From Massilia sp. BSC265 (GTDB lineage: Bacteria > Pseudomonadota > Gammaproteobacteria > Burkholderiales > Burkholderiaceae_D), in the NCBI RefSeq assembly GCF_000740675.1, contig NZ_JPXI01000029.1, positions 434,001-498,000 on the forward strand: a stretch of DNA of 64,000 nucleotides, written 5' to 3'. The number at the start of each line of letters is the position of its first letter. Position 1 is the first letter of the stretch. The notes below the pieces were generated by a model. It ran no database searches and was not told the DNA's origin. It worked only from the letters and a program-made list of their open reading frames with translations. Shown here one piece after another: positions 17,249 through 27,308 of this stretch. A program made the translations under genes and the position numbers.

Positions 17249-18343
17249 TTAGCCGAGCTTCGGCGTCCCCACCTTCACATCCCCGCACTGCGCACGGTGC
17301 ATCAGCGCATGGTCGATCAGCACCAGCGCCAGCATCGCTTCGGCGATCGGCGTCGCACGGATGCCCACGCAGGGATCGTGGCGGCCGAAGGTCTCGACCA
17401 TCACGGGATTGCCGTCCTTGTCGATCGAACGGCGGGGCGTACGGATCGACGAGGTCGGCTTGATCGCAATCGACACCGTGACGTCCTGGCCGGTCGAAAT
17501 ACCGCCCAGCACCCCGCCTGCATTGTTGCCGACGAAGCCTTCGGGCGTGAGTTCGTCTCCATGCTCCGAACCTTTCTGCGCCACCGAGGCGAAACCGGCG
17601 CCGATCTCCACCCCCTTGACCGCATTAATTCCCATCATCGCGTACGCGATGTCGGCGTCGAGCTTGTCGTAGATCGGCTGGCCCCAGCCGACCGGCACCC
17701 CGCGCGCCACCACGTCGATGCGCGCGCCGATCGAGTCGCCGGCACGGCGCAGCTCGTCCATCGCCGCTTCCATCCGCGCCAGCAGCTGCGCGTCCGCCGT
17801 GGCGGCGAAGAAGGGATTCGCATGCACGTGCTCGAAGGACTGGAACGGCACCACGATGTCGCCCAGCTGGCGCATGCAGCCGAAGAACTCCGTGCCGTGC
17901 TGCTCGCGCAGCCATTTCTTCGCGACCGCACCGGCGCCGACGATGGGCGCGGTCAGGCGCGCCGAGGAGCGGCCGCCGCCACGCGGGTCGCGCACGCCGT
18001 ACTTGTGCCAGTAGGTGTAGTCGGCATGGCCTGGGCGGAAAGTCTCGGTGATGTTGCCGTAGTCCTTGCTGCGCTGGTCTTCGTTCTGGATCAGGAGCGC
18101 GATCGGCGTGCCCGTCGTCACGCCCTGGTACACGCCCGACAGGATCTGCACCCGGTCTGCTTCCTGGCGCTGCGTCACGTGGCGCGAAGTGCCGGGCTTG
18201 CGGCGATCGAGTTCGGGCTGGATGTCGGCTTCGGAGAGCGCCATGCCGGGCGGGCAGCCGTCGATGACACAGCCGATGGCCGGGCCGTGCGACTCGCCGA
18301 AAGTGGTTACGGAGAACAGCTTGCCAAAGGAGTTGCCGGACAT
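17249..18343 (-). CDS. aroC: Chorismate synthase
   Basis: Converts EPSP to chorismate with reduced FMN, the last shikimate step. The product has 364 residues. It begins [20 protein letters not shown] and carries the signatures [25 protein letters not shown] and [15 protein letters not shown] (residues about 110-140), plus the late GGISTGQ and [17 protein letters not shown] segment [12 protein letters not shown]. All the conserved basic and His residues of the family appear present. It is a single gene on the minus strand. The ATG has only a weak upstream Shine-Dalgarno. Confidence 0.97.
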   Translation of the reverse strand: MSGNSFGKLFSVTTFGESHGPAIGCVIDGCPPGMALSEADIQPELDRRKPGTSRHVTQRQEADRVQILSGVYQGVTTGTPIALLIQNEDQRSKDYGNITETFRPGHADYTYWHKYGVRDPRGGGRSSARLTAPIVGAGAVAKKWLREQHGTEFFGCMRQLGDIVVPFQSFEHVHANPFFAATADAQLLARMEAAMDELRRAGDSIGARIDVVARGVPVGWGQPIYDKLDADIAYAMMGINAVKGVEIGAGFASVAQKGSEHGDELTPEGFVGNNAGGVLGGISTGQDVTVSIAIKPTSSIRTPRRSIDKDGNPVMVETFGRHDPCVGIRATPIAEAMLALVLIDHALMHRAQCGDVKVGTPKLG

Positions 18344-18567
18344 GGTGGGTCGGTTTTCAAAATGGTGGGTTTGTCATTCTACCAGCATGGCGGCTGCATG
18401 GCAGAAGAGCGCCAGGCCAGGATGACTCTCGCAATTCTGTTCGGCCCCGCCGGAGATGGTTGCCACACAGATACATTTTTGTCGACTCAGCCAGTTTGAA
18501 GACTTCCTAATAAGCAATTGCATATATACTGATGCATCAAGAGACCAGCCAACTGGAGATGTAGCGC

Positions 18568-20859
18568 ATGTCTGCCCCGACGCCGCCCTCAGGCACACCG
18601 ACGCAAGCAAGCGGCGACCGAGACGACCTGATCTTCGCCGACGAGGCCGACCTGTCCTTGCCCTCGCCAATCCGCACGGCGGGCGCGGCCACCTGGCGCA
18701 TCCTCGTCGTGGACGACGACGCCGACGTCCATTCGACCACCAGCTTCGCATTGAAGAACGTCGAGATGCAGGGCCGGCCGCTGGAATTCCTGCACGCGTA
18801 CTCGGCGCGCGAAGCGCGCGCCATCCTCGAGCAGCAGCCCGACATCGCCGTGGTCCTGCTGGACGTCGTGATGGAGCGGCCCGACGCCGGCCTGCAACTG
18901 GTGCGCCAGATCCGCGAAGAACTCGGCTTGATCGAAGTGCGCATCATCCTGCGCACCGGCCAGCCGGGCTATGCGCCCGAGATCGAAGCCATCCGCGGCT
19001 ACGACATCAACGACTACCGTACCAAATCGGAACTCACCCGCACCAAGCTGTACACGGCGGTTGCCGCCGCGGTGCGCTCCTACCAGCAGCTGCGCGCGCT
19101 CGACGCCAGCCGCTCGGGCCTCGAGCAGATCGTTTCGGCCGGCGCCCAGCTGATGGCCCTGCACGGCGTGCGCGACGTGGCCCAGGGCGTGCTGCGCCAG
19201 GCCGCCGCCCTGCTCGGCCTGGCTCCCGCCGGCGTGCTGTGCGTGCGCGAAAGCGGCCAGGGCCGCCCCGACATCCTGCACGTGGTCGCGGCGGCCGGCG
19301 AGCATGCCCGCCTCGAGGGCCGCGAACTGAGTCCCCAGCGCTACCCAAGGCTGGCCGACGTGGCCGCCCGCACCCTGGGCGCGCGCGCCGGCCTCGAGGC
19401 CGATGGCTGGCTGTCCTTGCATTTCCCCGGCAAGGCGGGCCGCGATTTCGTCGCCTGCATCCCCTTCGAAGGCCAGGTCGGCGACATCGAGCGCCGCCTG
19501 CTCGACGTCTTCGCCAGCGTGGTGGCCGTCGGGCTGGACAACGTCGAACTGGTCACGCACCTGCACCAGGCGGCCTTCCGCGACCAACTCACCGGCCTGC
19601 CGAACCGCACCCGCCTCGTCGAGCTGCTCGACGCCCTGCTCGCCGGCCCGCAACGCGACGCCGCCACGCTGGCCCTCGTCGACCTCGACCACTTCGCCGA
19701 GACCAACGACGCGCTGGGCCACCATTTCGGCGACCTGCTGCTGGTGGCCGTCGGCAAGCGCCTCAAGTCCCGGCTCAAGGACGACAAGGGGCGGCAGCTC
19801 GAAGTGGCGCGCATCGGCGGCGACATCTTCTGCGTGCTGGGCGATGCGGGCGCAGTGCAACCGGCCGCGATCCAGGCCCTGTTCCGCGTGCCTTTCCACA
19901 TCGACGGCCAGGACGTGCAGGTGTCGGCCACCCTCGGCCTGGTGCGTCTTGGCGAACACGACGGCAGCGGAGCCGATGCGCTCAAGGATGCCGACATCGC
20001 GCTCAAGCGGGCCAAGTCCCAGCAGCGCGCCGGTCACTTCTACTTCTCGCGCAGCATGGGCATCGAGATCCGCGAGCGGGTGCGCATGATGCACGCGCTG
20101 CGCAGCGGCTTCCAGCGCGGCGAACTGTTCCTGGCTTACCAGCCGCAGGTCGACCTGGCTACCAACCGGCCCTTCGGCGCCGAGGCACTGCTGCGCTGGC
20201 GCCTTGAAGACGGGCGCCTGGTGGGGCCCGACCGCTTCATTCCGATCGCCGAGTACTCGGGCCTGATCGTCGACATCGGCGAATGGGTGCTGCGCCAGGC
20301 CCTGGCCGAACTGGTACGCCTGCGCGCCGTCGGCTACCTCGGCTTCACCATGTCGGTTAACGTCTCGCAGGTGCAGTTCCGCCATCCGCAATTCGTGGAC
20401 ATGCTGCGCCGCGCGCTGGATGCGACCGGCGCGCCGCCCGAGTTCGTGGAACTCGAAATCACCGAATCGATGGCGATGGAAGAGCCGGCGCTGCTCATCG
20501 AAAAACTGGCGCAGGTCAAGCGCACCGGCGTGTCGATCGCGATCGACGACTTCGGCACCGGCTTCTCTTCGCTGTCGCACCTGCAGCGCCTGCAGGTGGA
20601 TCGCCTCAAGATCGACCGCACCTTCGTTACCGAGATCACCGGCTCGGCGCGCGGCAGCAGCATTGCGGAAATGGTGATCCAACTGGGCCGCAACCTGGAC
20701 CTGTCGGTCATCGCGGAAGGCGTCGAGGACGAGCGCCAGGCGCACATCCTGCGCACGCTGGGCTGCCCGCTGGCGCAGGGCTTCCTGTTCTCGCGGCCGC
20801 TGTCGCCGGAGGCGCTGATCGCGTGGCTGGGCAACCAGGCGTTGATCGAGGCCGCATGA
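18568..20859 (+). CDS. Response regulator REC-DUF3369-like-GGDEF-EAL, probable c-di-GMP phosphodiesterase
   Basis: 763 residues. The receiver (about 45-165) has the acidic pair VVDDDAD, phospho-Asp in LLDVVME, Thr in LRTGQPG and Lys in YRTKSELT. A GAF/DUF3369-like linker (180-320) follows. The GGDEF domain reads RIGGDIFCVLG, with Ile replacing the key Glu, so cyclase activity is probably lost. The EAL domain is intact: FGAEALLRW, MSVNVSQVQF, LEITESMAM, DDFGTGFSSL, LKIDRTF and AEGVED. It is therefore probably a phosphorylation-controlled phosphodiesterase. GGAG precedes the ATG. A TATACT about 30 bases upstream may be the -10 box. No partner kinase is adjacent. Confidence 0.9.
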   Translation: MSAPTPPSGTPTQASGDRDDLIFADEADLSLPSPIRTAGAATWRILVVDDDADVHSTTSFALKNVEMQGRPLEFLHAYSAREARAILEQQPDIAVVLLDVVMERPDAGLQLVRQIREELGLIEVRIILRTGQPGYAPEIEAIRGYDINDYRTKSELTRTKLYTAVAAAVRSYQQLRALDASRSGLEQIVSAGAQLMALHGVRDVAQGVLRQAAALLGLAPAGVLCVRESGQGRPDILHVVAAAGEHARLEGRELSPQRYPRLADVAARTLGARAGLEADGWLSLHFPGKAGRDFVACIPFEGQVGDIERRLLDVFASVVAVGLDNVELVTHLHQAAFRDQLTGLPNRTRLVELLDALLAGPQRDAATLALVDLDHFAETNDALGHHFGDLLLVAVGKRLKSRLKDDKGRQLEVARIGGDIFCVLGDAGAVQPAAIQALFRVPFHIDGQDVQVSATLGLVRLGEHDGSGADALKDADIALKRAKSQQRAGHFYFSRSMGIEIRERVRMMHALRSGFQRGELFLAYQPQVDLATNRPFGAEALLRWRLEDGRLVGPDRFIPIAEYSGLIVDIGEWVLRQALAELVRLRAVGYLGFTMSVNVSQVQFRHPQFVDMLRRALDATGAPPEFVELEITESMAMEEPALLIEKLAQVKRTGVSIAIDDFGTGFSSLSHLQRLQVDRLKIDRTFVTEITGSARGSSIAEMVIQLGRNLDLSVIAEGVEDERQAHILRTLGCPLAQGFLFSRPLSPEALIAWLGNQALIEAA

Positions 20860-20866
20860 CGCCTTT

Positions 20867-20897
20867 GCAGGGTAGGCAGGCGTCCTGCCCACCCTGC
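20867..20897. terminator. Hairpin between convergent REC-GGDEF-EAL and CBS genes
   Basis: GCAGGGTAGGCAGG, a 3-base loop and CCTGCCCACCCTGC form a 14-bp stem with one G-T pair between two gene ends. It lacks a T run; bidirectional termination is likely but not certain. Confidence 0.5.
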
Positions 20898-20901
20898 GAC
20901 A

Positions 20902-21354
20902 TCAATCCTCGGCGACCTGCTCGGCCGGCCAGTCGCGGATATACGCCTTGAGCATCCGGTTCTCGAAGCTCTGCGCCTCCAGCACCGCCTTGGCCACGTC
21001 GTAGAACGAGATCACGCCCAGCAGGGTGCGGGCATTCATCACCGGCAAGTAGCGCGCGTGCTTTTCCAGCATGATGCGGCGCACCTCGTTGACTTCGGTA
21101 TCCGGGGTCACGGTGATCGGGCTGTCGTCCATCACCTTGCGCACGGTGCCGTTGCCGAGCGTTCCGCCCTGCGCGTGCAGCTCCTTGATCACTTCGCGGA
21201 AGGTCAGCATGCCGACCAGGTCGCCGTACTCCATGACGACCAGCGAGCCGATGTCCTTTTCCGCCATCGTCGCGGCCGCCTGTAGCAGCGGCATGTCGGG
21301 TGTGACGGTATAGAGGATTTCGCCTTTCACCTGCAGGATCTCGGAGACTTTCAT
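20902..21354 (-). CDS. CBS-domain pair protein
   Basis: A 150-residue protein made of two CBS motifs. The first is about residues 8-60 (TVTPDMPLLQAAATMAEKDIGSL) and the second about 75-130 (TVTPDTEVNEVRRIMLEKHARYLP). CBS pairs bind adenosyl compounds such as AMP, ATP or SAM and act as energy sensors or regulatory partners. There is no attached catalytic domain. The start MKVSEILQVKG is chosen by family pattern; an upstream in-frame ATG near 21409 would add 18 residues. The partner is unknown. Confidence 0.85.
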   Translation of the reverse strand: MKVSEILQVKGEILYTVTPDMPLLQAAATMAEKDIGSLVVMEYGDLVGMLTFREVIKELHAQGGTLGNGTVRKVMDDSPITVTPDTEVNEVRRIMLEKHARYLPVMNARTLLGVISFYDVAKAVLEAQSFENRMLKAYIRDWPAEQVAED

Positions 21355-21547
21355 GGTGGCCACCCCGTCCGGTTGGTTTGCGATTGCAGCAATATTTGTA
21401 TAACTCATAACTCTGACTGTAGCCGATGCCCGCCAAAAAATCCAGCCTTGCACCAATTTAGGGAAGCGCAATGTTGCGAAAGCGGAAATCAATGCTAGGA
21501 TGCCGGCCATCGCGTTATTAGGCGCATTCGATAAAACGGTCAAGACG

Positions 21548-22858
21548 ATGAGCGGTCCCCAATACCCCGGCTTCGACACGCTGGCCCTGCACGCAGGCAG
21601 CGCGCCGGACCCGGCCACCGGCGCGCGCGCCACGCCGATCCATTTCACCTCCTCCTTCGCTTTCAGGGATTCGGAGCACGCGGCGGCGCTGTTCAACCTG
21701 GAGCGCGCCGGCCATGTGTACACGCGCATCTCGAACCCGACCAATGCGGTGCTGGAAGAGCGTATCGCCGCGCTCGAAGGCGGCGTGGCCGGCATTGCCA
21801 CCGCCAGCGGCCAGGCCGCAATGCACCTGGGCCTGGCGACCATTCTCGGGGCCGGCGCGCACATCGTCGCATCGAGCGCGCTGTACGGCGGCTCGCACAA
21901 CCTGCTGCACTACACGCTGCGCCGCTTCGGCATCGAGACCACCTTCGTGAATCCGCGCGACCTCGACGCCTGGCGCGCCGCGATCCGCCCGAATACCAAG
22001 GTCCTGTTCGGCGAGACCCTCGGCAATCCCGGCCTCGAGGTGCTGGACATCCCGTCGGTCGGCGCCATCGCCCATGCGCACGACCTGCCCCTGATGGTCG
22101 ACGCGACGTTCACGACGCCCTGGCTCCAGCGTCCCTTCGAGCTGGGCGCCGATCTGCTGTTTCATTCGGCCACCAAGTTCCTGTGCGGCCACGGCACCGC
22201 GATCGGCGGCCTGCTGGTGGACGGCGGCACCTTCGACTGGGAGGCCGCCCATGCGCGCAGCGGGCGCTTTCCGGAACTGTGCGAGCCCTACGAGGGCTTC
22301 CACGGCATGGTCTTCGCGGAAGAGTCGACCGTCGCGCCGTTCGCCCTGCGCGCGCGCCGGGAAGGCCTGCGCGATTTCGGCGCGGCCATGAGCCCCCATA
22401 ACGCCTTCGCCATCCTGCAAGGGATCGAAACGCTGGGCCTGCGCATGGACCGCCACGTGGCCAATACCCGCCGCGTGGTCGAGTATCTCCTGTCCCATCC
22501 GGCGGTCGCATCGGTCTCGTATCCGGAACTGCCGTCACACCCCGACCATGCGCTCGCCGGACGCCTGCTGCCGAAGGGCTGCGGCGCCGTGTTCACCTTC
22601 AACCTGAAAGGCGACCGCGCAGCGGGGCGGCGCTTCGCCGACAGCCTGCAGGTGTTCTCGCACCTTGCCAATGTGGGCGACGCCAAGTCGCTGGTGATCC
22701 ACCCGGCCTCGACGACGCATTTCCGCGTCCCGGCGGACCAGTTGGCAGCAAGCGGCATCCTGGAAGGCACGATGCGCCTGTCGGTCGGGCTGGAAGACCC
22801 GGACGACTTGATCGAGGACCTGAAACGCGGGCTCAAGCTGGCCCAGAAGGGAAGCTGA
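21548..22858 (+). CDS. metY: O-acetylhomoserine sulfhydrylase / Cys-Met metabolism PLP enzyme
   Basis: A 436-residue PLP enzyme of the trans-sulfuration family, probably making homocysteine from O-acetylhomoserine and sulfide. FEatures of the family are ALHAGSAPDPATGARATPIH at the start, YTRISNPTNAVLEERIAALEGG near 55-76, the cofactor region DATFTTPWLQRPFELGADL and the PLP Lys in HSATKFLCGHGTAIGG near residue 208. The length and TPIHFTSSF pattern fit MetY rather than the shorter MetB/MetC. ATG 21548 is preferred; an in-frame start upstream would add poorly conserved residues. The hydrolase gene follows after one base. Confidence 0.88.
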   Translation: MSGPQYPGFDTLALHAGSAPDPATGARATPIHFTSSFAFRDSEHAAALFNLERAGHVYTRISNPTNAVLEERIAALEGGVAGIATASGQAAMHLGLATILGAGAHIVASSALYGGSHNLLHYTLRRFGIETTFVNPRDLDAWRAAIRPNTKVLFGETLGNPGLEVLDIPSVGAIAHAHDLPLMVDATFTTPWLQRPFELGADLLFHSATKFLCGHGTAIGGLLVDGGTFDWEAAHARSGRFPELCEPYEGFHGMVFAEESTVAPFALRARREGLRDFGAAMSPHNAFAILQGIETLGLRMDRHVANTRRVVEYLLSHPAVASVSYPELPSHPDHALAGRLLPKGCGAVFTFNLKGDRAAGRRFADSLQVFSHLANVGDAKSLVIHPASTTHFRVPADQLAASGILEGTMRLSVGLEDPDDLIEDLKRGLKLAQKGS

Positions 22859-22859
22859 G

Positions 22860-23711
22860 ATGCAGTTGGAAATCAATGGCGCCAGCGCCTACGCCTACAC
22901 CGGCGGCAAGGCCTTCGATCGGTCGCTGCCAGCCATCGTGCTGATCCACGGCGCCCAGAACGACCATTCGGTCTGGGCCCTGCAGAGCCGCTACCTGGCG
23001 CACCACGGCCATGCGGTGCTGGCCGTCGACCTGCCGGGCCACGGCAGGAGCAGCGGCCCGGCACTCGCCAGCGTCGAAGCGATGGCGGACTGGATCCTGG
23101 CCCTCTTGAGAACGGCAGGGGTGAGCCGCGCGCTGCTCGCCGGACACAGCATGGGTTCCTTGATTGCGCTGGAGGCCAGCCGCCGCTCCCCGGAAACGGT
23201 GGCCGGGCTGGCCCTGCTGGGTACGACCTGGCCGATGAAGGTGTCCGACGCCCTGCTCGAAACGGCACGCACCGACGAAGCGGCGGCCATCGACATGGTC
23301 AACATCTGGTCGCATTCGTCGATCGCGCACAAGCCGTCCTGCCCCGGGCCGGGCTTCTCGGTGATGGGCGGCGCGCGGCGCCTGATGCAACGGATGTCGG
23401 CGCGCAACCCGGCGCAGTTGTTCTACACCGACTTCAGCGCCTGCAACGGCTACGCCAACGGCGAAGCGGCCGCCGCCGCGGTTCGCTGCCCTACCCTGTT
23501 CGTATTCGGCAAAAAGGATGTGATGACGCCGCCCCGTTCGACGAAACTGCTGACCGCTGCGATCAAGCATGGCAAAATCGTCAACGTGGATGCCGGCCAC
23601 CAGATGATGGCCGAAGCGCCCGACGCGGTGCTCGATGCGTTGGCATGCTTCGCCGCGTCCGTCCGATACCAGGAACCACAGGAAACACAGGAAACCGAGG
23701 AGACGCCATGA
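22860..23711 (+). CDS. Alpha/beta hydrolase
   Basis: A 283-residue alpha/beta-hydrolase fold enzyme. The oxyanion segment is LIHGAQNDHSVW (near 27-38), the nucleophile is in AGHSMGSLIALE (Ser near 99), the acid in GKKDVMTPP and the His in DAGHQMMAEAP. The final 15 residues are Glu/Thr-rich (ETQETEETP). It is tightly packed between metY and a DUF962 gene, overlapping the latter by ATGA, so it is part of a three-gene unit. The substrate is unknown. Confidence 0.85.
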   Translation: MQLEINGASAYAYTGGKAFDRSLPAIVLIHGAQNDHSVWALQSRYLAHHGHAVLAVDLPGHGRSSGPALASVEAMADWILALLRTAGVSRALLAGHSMGSLIALEASRRSPETVAGLALLGTTWPMKVSDALLETARTDEAAAIDMVNIWSHSSIAHKPSCPGPGFSVMGGARRLMQRMSARNPAQLFYTDFSACNGYANGEAAAAAVRCPTLFVFGKKDVMTPPRSTKLLTAAIKHGKIVNVDAGHQMMAEAPDAVLDALACFAASVRYQEPQETQETEETP

Positions 23712-24013
23712 CGGCACGTTTCGCCAGCTTCGCGGAGTTCTATCCTTACTACCTCACCCAGCATGCCGACCGGCGCTGCCGGCGCGCCCACTTCATCGGC
23801 ACCTCGTCGGCGATCGCCTCGATCGCCCAGTACATCGACAGCCTGAACGCCTGGTGGCTGCTGTTCGCGGTGGTCAGCGGCTACGGCGGGGCCTGGATCG
23901 GCCACTTCTTCTACGAGAAGAACAAACCGGCTTCGTTCTCCCAGCCCTGGTATTCGTTCCGCGCCGACTGGGTAATGTACTGGCAGATGCTGACGGGCAA
24001 GCTCAGCTGGTAA
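23708..24013 (+). CDS. DUF962 / Mpo1-like membrane protein
   Basis: A 101-residue protein of the Mpo1/YGL010w-like DUF962 family. In yeast the family is a 2-hydroxy fatty acid dioxygenase; bacterial members are poorly studied. The conserved start FASFAEFYPYYLTQHAD.RRCRRAHFIGT contains the His residues thought to bind iron, and HFFYEKNKPASF is near residue 70. Two hydrophobic segments (35-50 and 52-68) are seen. The ATG overlaps the hydrolase stop by four bases, so translation is probably coupled. Confidence 0.85.
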   Translation: MTARFASFAEFYPYYLTQHADRRCRRAHFIGTSSAIASIAQYIDSLNAWWLLFAVVSGYGGAWIGHFFYEKNKPASFSQPWYSFRADWVMYWQMLTGKLSW

Positions 24014-24020
24014 GCCATCC

Positions 24021-24785
24021 TCAGACTTTCTCGTGCCACGTGGCCTTCGATGCATACGGCCCGGCGTACTCGCACAACAGGCTGTCGTATTCCGCCAGCG
24101 GCTTGCCCTTTTCCGACAGCACGTAGTGGAACTGCCTGCACGGCAGTTCGCCGATCGGGTGGGCGCCGGTCGCGGTGACCGTGCCGTCGTACTGGTTGCC
24201 CTTCCACGTCAGGCTCTCGCCCTGCTTCAGTGCCACCAGCATCTTCGCGAACTCGTCGCCGTAGTTTCCGCCGCGGCTGTCCTTGACCAGCCCGCGCCAG
24301 CCCCAGGCATCCGGCCAGTAGCCGCCTTCGCAATCGTTGCAGCGCACCTTGCTGGCCTCCACAAAAGCGTGCTTGGCCGCCGTCGCCTTCTCGAACTTCA
24401 GGTCCGAATAGTTGTACACGGGGCAGCCGGTATCCGGCCACAGTGTTTCAGGCTGGTAGGATGCCGGTCGCTCGCCGATCGCCAGCGGCGTGCCTTTCAT
24501 GCGCACACAGCCGGGCGGGAAGGCCGGTTTCGCCGGGACGGCGGCCACCGGCGCGGGCGCTGCCTGGGTGGCTGCCTCGGGTACCGGCGCACCGGGCCTG
24601 CCCGGCTGGGTGACGCCCCTTGCGGCCGAGTCCACCGCGCTGCTCACCGCCTGGCGCACATTGCCGGCCACCGCCTGGCGGGCGGCATCGGCGGCGGCAT
24701 TCTTCAGGAAGTCCCCGAAGGACTGGGCATGGCTGTTCAGGGAAAGGCCGGCCCCGAGGAGGAGAACGAGCGGGAGTTTTTTCAT
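24021..24785 (-). CDS. Secreted hypothetical protein
   Basis: 254 residues, family not recognised. It has a clear Sec signal peptide (KKLPLVLLLGAGLSLNSHA, cleavage near residue 20). A helical Ala-rich region SFGDFLKNAAADAARQAVAG follows, then a Pro/Ala-rich linker (about 65-100). The C-terminal domain of about 150 residues has paired cysteines (PPGCVRMKG, DTGCPVY, VRCNDCEGG, LPCRQF, LLCEY) that suggest disulfides in the periplasm. It is convergent with the DUF962 gene (7-base gap) and lies downstream of the YihY gene on the same strand. Confidence 0.7.
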   Translation of the reverse strand: MKKLPLVLLLGAGLSLNSHAQSFGDFLKNAAADAARQAVAGNVRQAVSSAVDSAARGVTQPGRPGAPVPEAATQAAPAPVAAVPAKPAFPPGCVRMKGTPLAIGERPASYQPETLWPDTGCPVYNYSDLKFEKATAAKHAFVEASKVRCNDCEGGYWPDAWGWRGLVKDSRGGNYGDEFAKMLVALKQGESLTWKGNQYDGTVTATGAHPIGELPCRQFHYVLSEKGKPLAEYDSLLCEYAGPYASKATWHEKV

Positions 24786-24847
24786 GGTACGGACAGAAGG
24801 ATGTTGATGCCGCGCAGTGTAGTGCGCAGCCTTCCGGCCGTAACCCA

Positions 24848-26215
24848 TCACCCGTGGGGGGACTTTGGCGGGAGCGTCCCGAAGTGCTCCGCCAGGGTCT
24901 GCCCCAGGCCGCCCTCGACCGCGGCCTCGACCTGGCGCGCCAGCGCCCCGGTATCGAGCGCGAGCGGCGTCGCGGGCGATGCCCCGTCCGTGCTGGCGGG
25001 ATCGAACACGAACAGGCGGTACACGTCGGCCAGGCGGATGCTGCCGGGATCGACCAGCATGACCCATGCGTCGGCGCCCTCCCGCACACGCCTCCAGCGC
25101 AGGCCGACCGGCGCGTCGTCCTGGACCCGCCCGACCCAGCCGGCCGTCACCATTTTCTCGAGCAGCATCGACATCTCGTCATAGCCGATGCGCGTGTGCT
25201 TCCTGATCGATGCGCTGGTCACCAGGGCGGTGCCGCTCAGCCGGCCCGAGCCGGCCAGCACCTTGAGCACTGCCATGGCATCGACGAAGGCGCCCCCCGG
25301 CGCCGGTTCCTGCCACCAGCGCTCGTACTTCACCACCGGCAGCGCGGCAGCCAGCACGGCGCCGGCCAGGGTGATCATCCACGACACGTAGATCCAGACC
25401 AGGAACAGCGGCAGCGCGGCCAGGGCGCCATAGATGATCGCGTAGGTCGGGAAACGCGTGATGTACAGGGCGAACAGGCGCTTGGCCAGCTCGAAGGCGA
25501 CTGCCGCCGCCAGTCCGCCCCAGGCGGCGTCGCGCCAGGCCACCTTGCGGTTGGGCACTGCCATGTAGAGCAGTGTATAGGCGCCGGTGGTCAGCGCGAC
25601 CGACAGCAGCGTATAGAACAGGGCCCCGACGAAGGGCGCCTGGCGCACCAGCCCGCCGGTGGCCGTGAACAGCTGCGTGGTGGCGCTCAGGGACAGGCCG
25701 AACAGCACAGGGCCGAGCGTGATCAGGGCCCAGTAGACCGGTATGCGTTGCGACCAGGGCCGCGGCCGGCGCACGCCCCAGATCCCGTTGAAGGCGCGCT
25801 CGATCGTGGCCATCATGGTCGTGGTGGTGACCAGGAGCAGGACCGCGCCCAGCAGGGACAGTCCTTCGGCCTTGCTGGCGAACTGGTTCAGGTTCGCACT
25901 GATCGTGCGGGCGATCCCCGCGGGCATCAAGCCCTGGACGAACCAGCTGTCGAGTTCCGCGCGCAGTTGGCCGAAGGCCGGGAACATGGTGAAGATCGCC
26001 AGCACGATGGTGAGCAGCGGCACCAGGGCCAGCGTGGTGGTGAAGGTCAGGCTGCCGGCCACCTGTGGCAGATGCACCTCGCGCAGGCGGCGCCGTGCGA
26101 AGCCCAGCAGGCCGCCCAGCTCCGACAACCTCAGGCTGCGGGTGTGCTCCACCTCTTCGGTGGACGATGTGCTGCTGGGCGAAGGTGGCGGCAAATAAGG
26201 GGTCTCGGGAAGCAT
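24848..26215 (-). CDS. YihY/UPF0761 (BrkB-like) inner-membrane protein
   Basis: 455 residues, longer than most YihY proteins (about 290-420). The core (about 40-310) has six membrane segments with GSLTFTTTLALVPLLTIVLA, GLSLLGAVLLLVTTTTMMATIERAFNGIWGVRR and LPLFLVWIYVSWMITLAGAVL. A cytoplasmic C-terminal extension (about 325-455) contains a winged-helix-like segment (RIGYDEMSMLLEKMVTAGWVGR) seen in betaproteobacterial members. The family is often mislabelled ribonuclease BN; true function is unknown. The gene is divergent from wrbA with a 74-base spacer. Confidence 0.87.
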   Translation of the reverse strand: MLPETPYLPPPSPSSTSSTEEVEHTRSLRLSELGGLLGFARRRLREVHLPQVAGSLTFTTTLALVPLLTIVLAIFTMFPAFGQLRAELDSWFVQGLMPAGIARTISANLNQFASKAEGLSLLGAVLLLVTTTTMMATIERAFNGIWGVRRPRPWSQRIPVYWALITLGPVLFGLSLSATTQLFTATGGLVRQAPFVGALFYTLLSVALTTGAYTLLYMAVPNRKVAWRDAAWGGLAAAVAFELAKRLFALYITRFPTYAIIYGALAALPLFLVWIYVSWMITLAGAVLAAALPVVKYERWWQEPAPGGAFVDAMAVLKVLAGSGRLSGTALVTSASIRKHTRIGYDEMSMLLEKMVTAGWVGRVQDDAPVGLRWRRVREGADAWVMLVDPGSIRLADVYRLFVFDPASTDGASPATPLALDTGALARQVEAAVEGGLGQTLAEHFGTLPPKSPHG

Positions 26216-26254
26216 CCAGGTATCAAAACGGTATACGATTCGCCGATCGGCGTC

Positions 26255-27300
<1,046 letters not shown>

Positions 27301-27308
<8 letters not shown>

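Noticed and set aside
18589..20892. A 767-codon antisense open frame over the REC-GGDEF-EAL gene
   Set aside because: Same cause as other long antisense frames in this GC-rich DNA; no start signal and no recognisable protein features.
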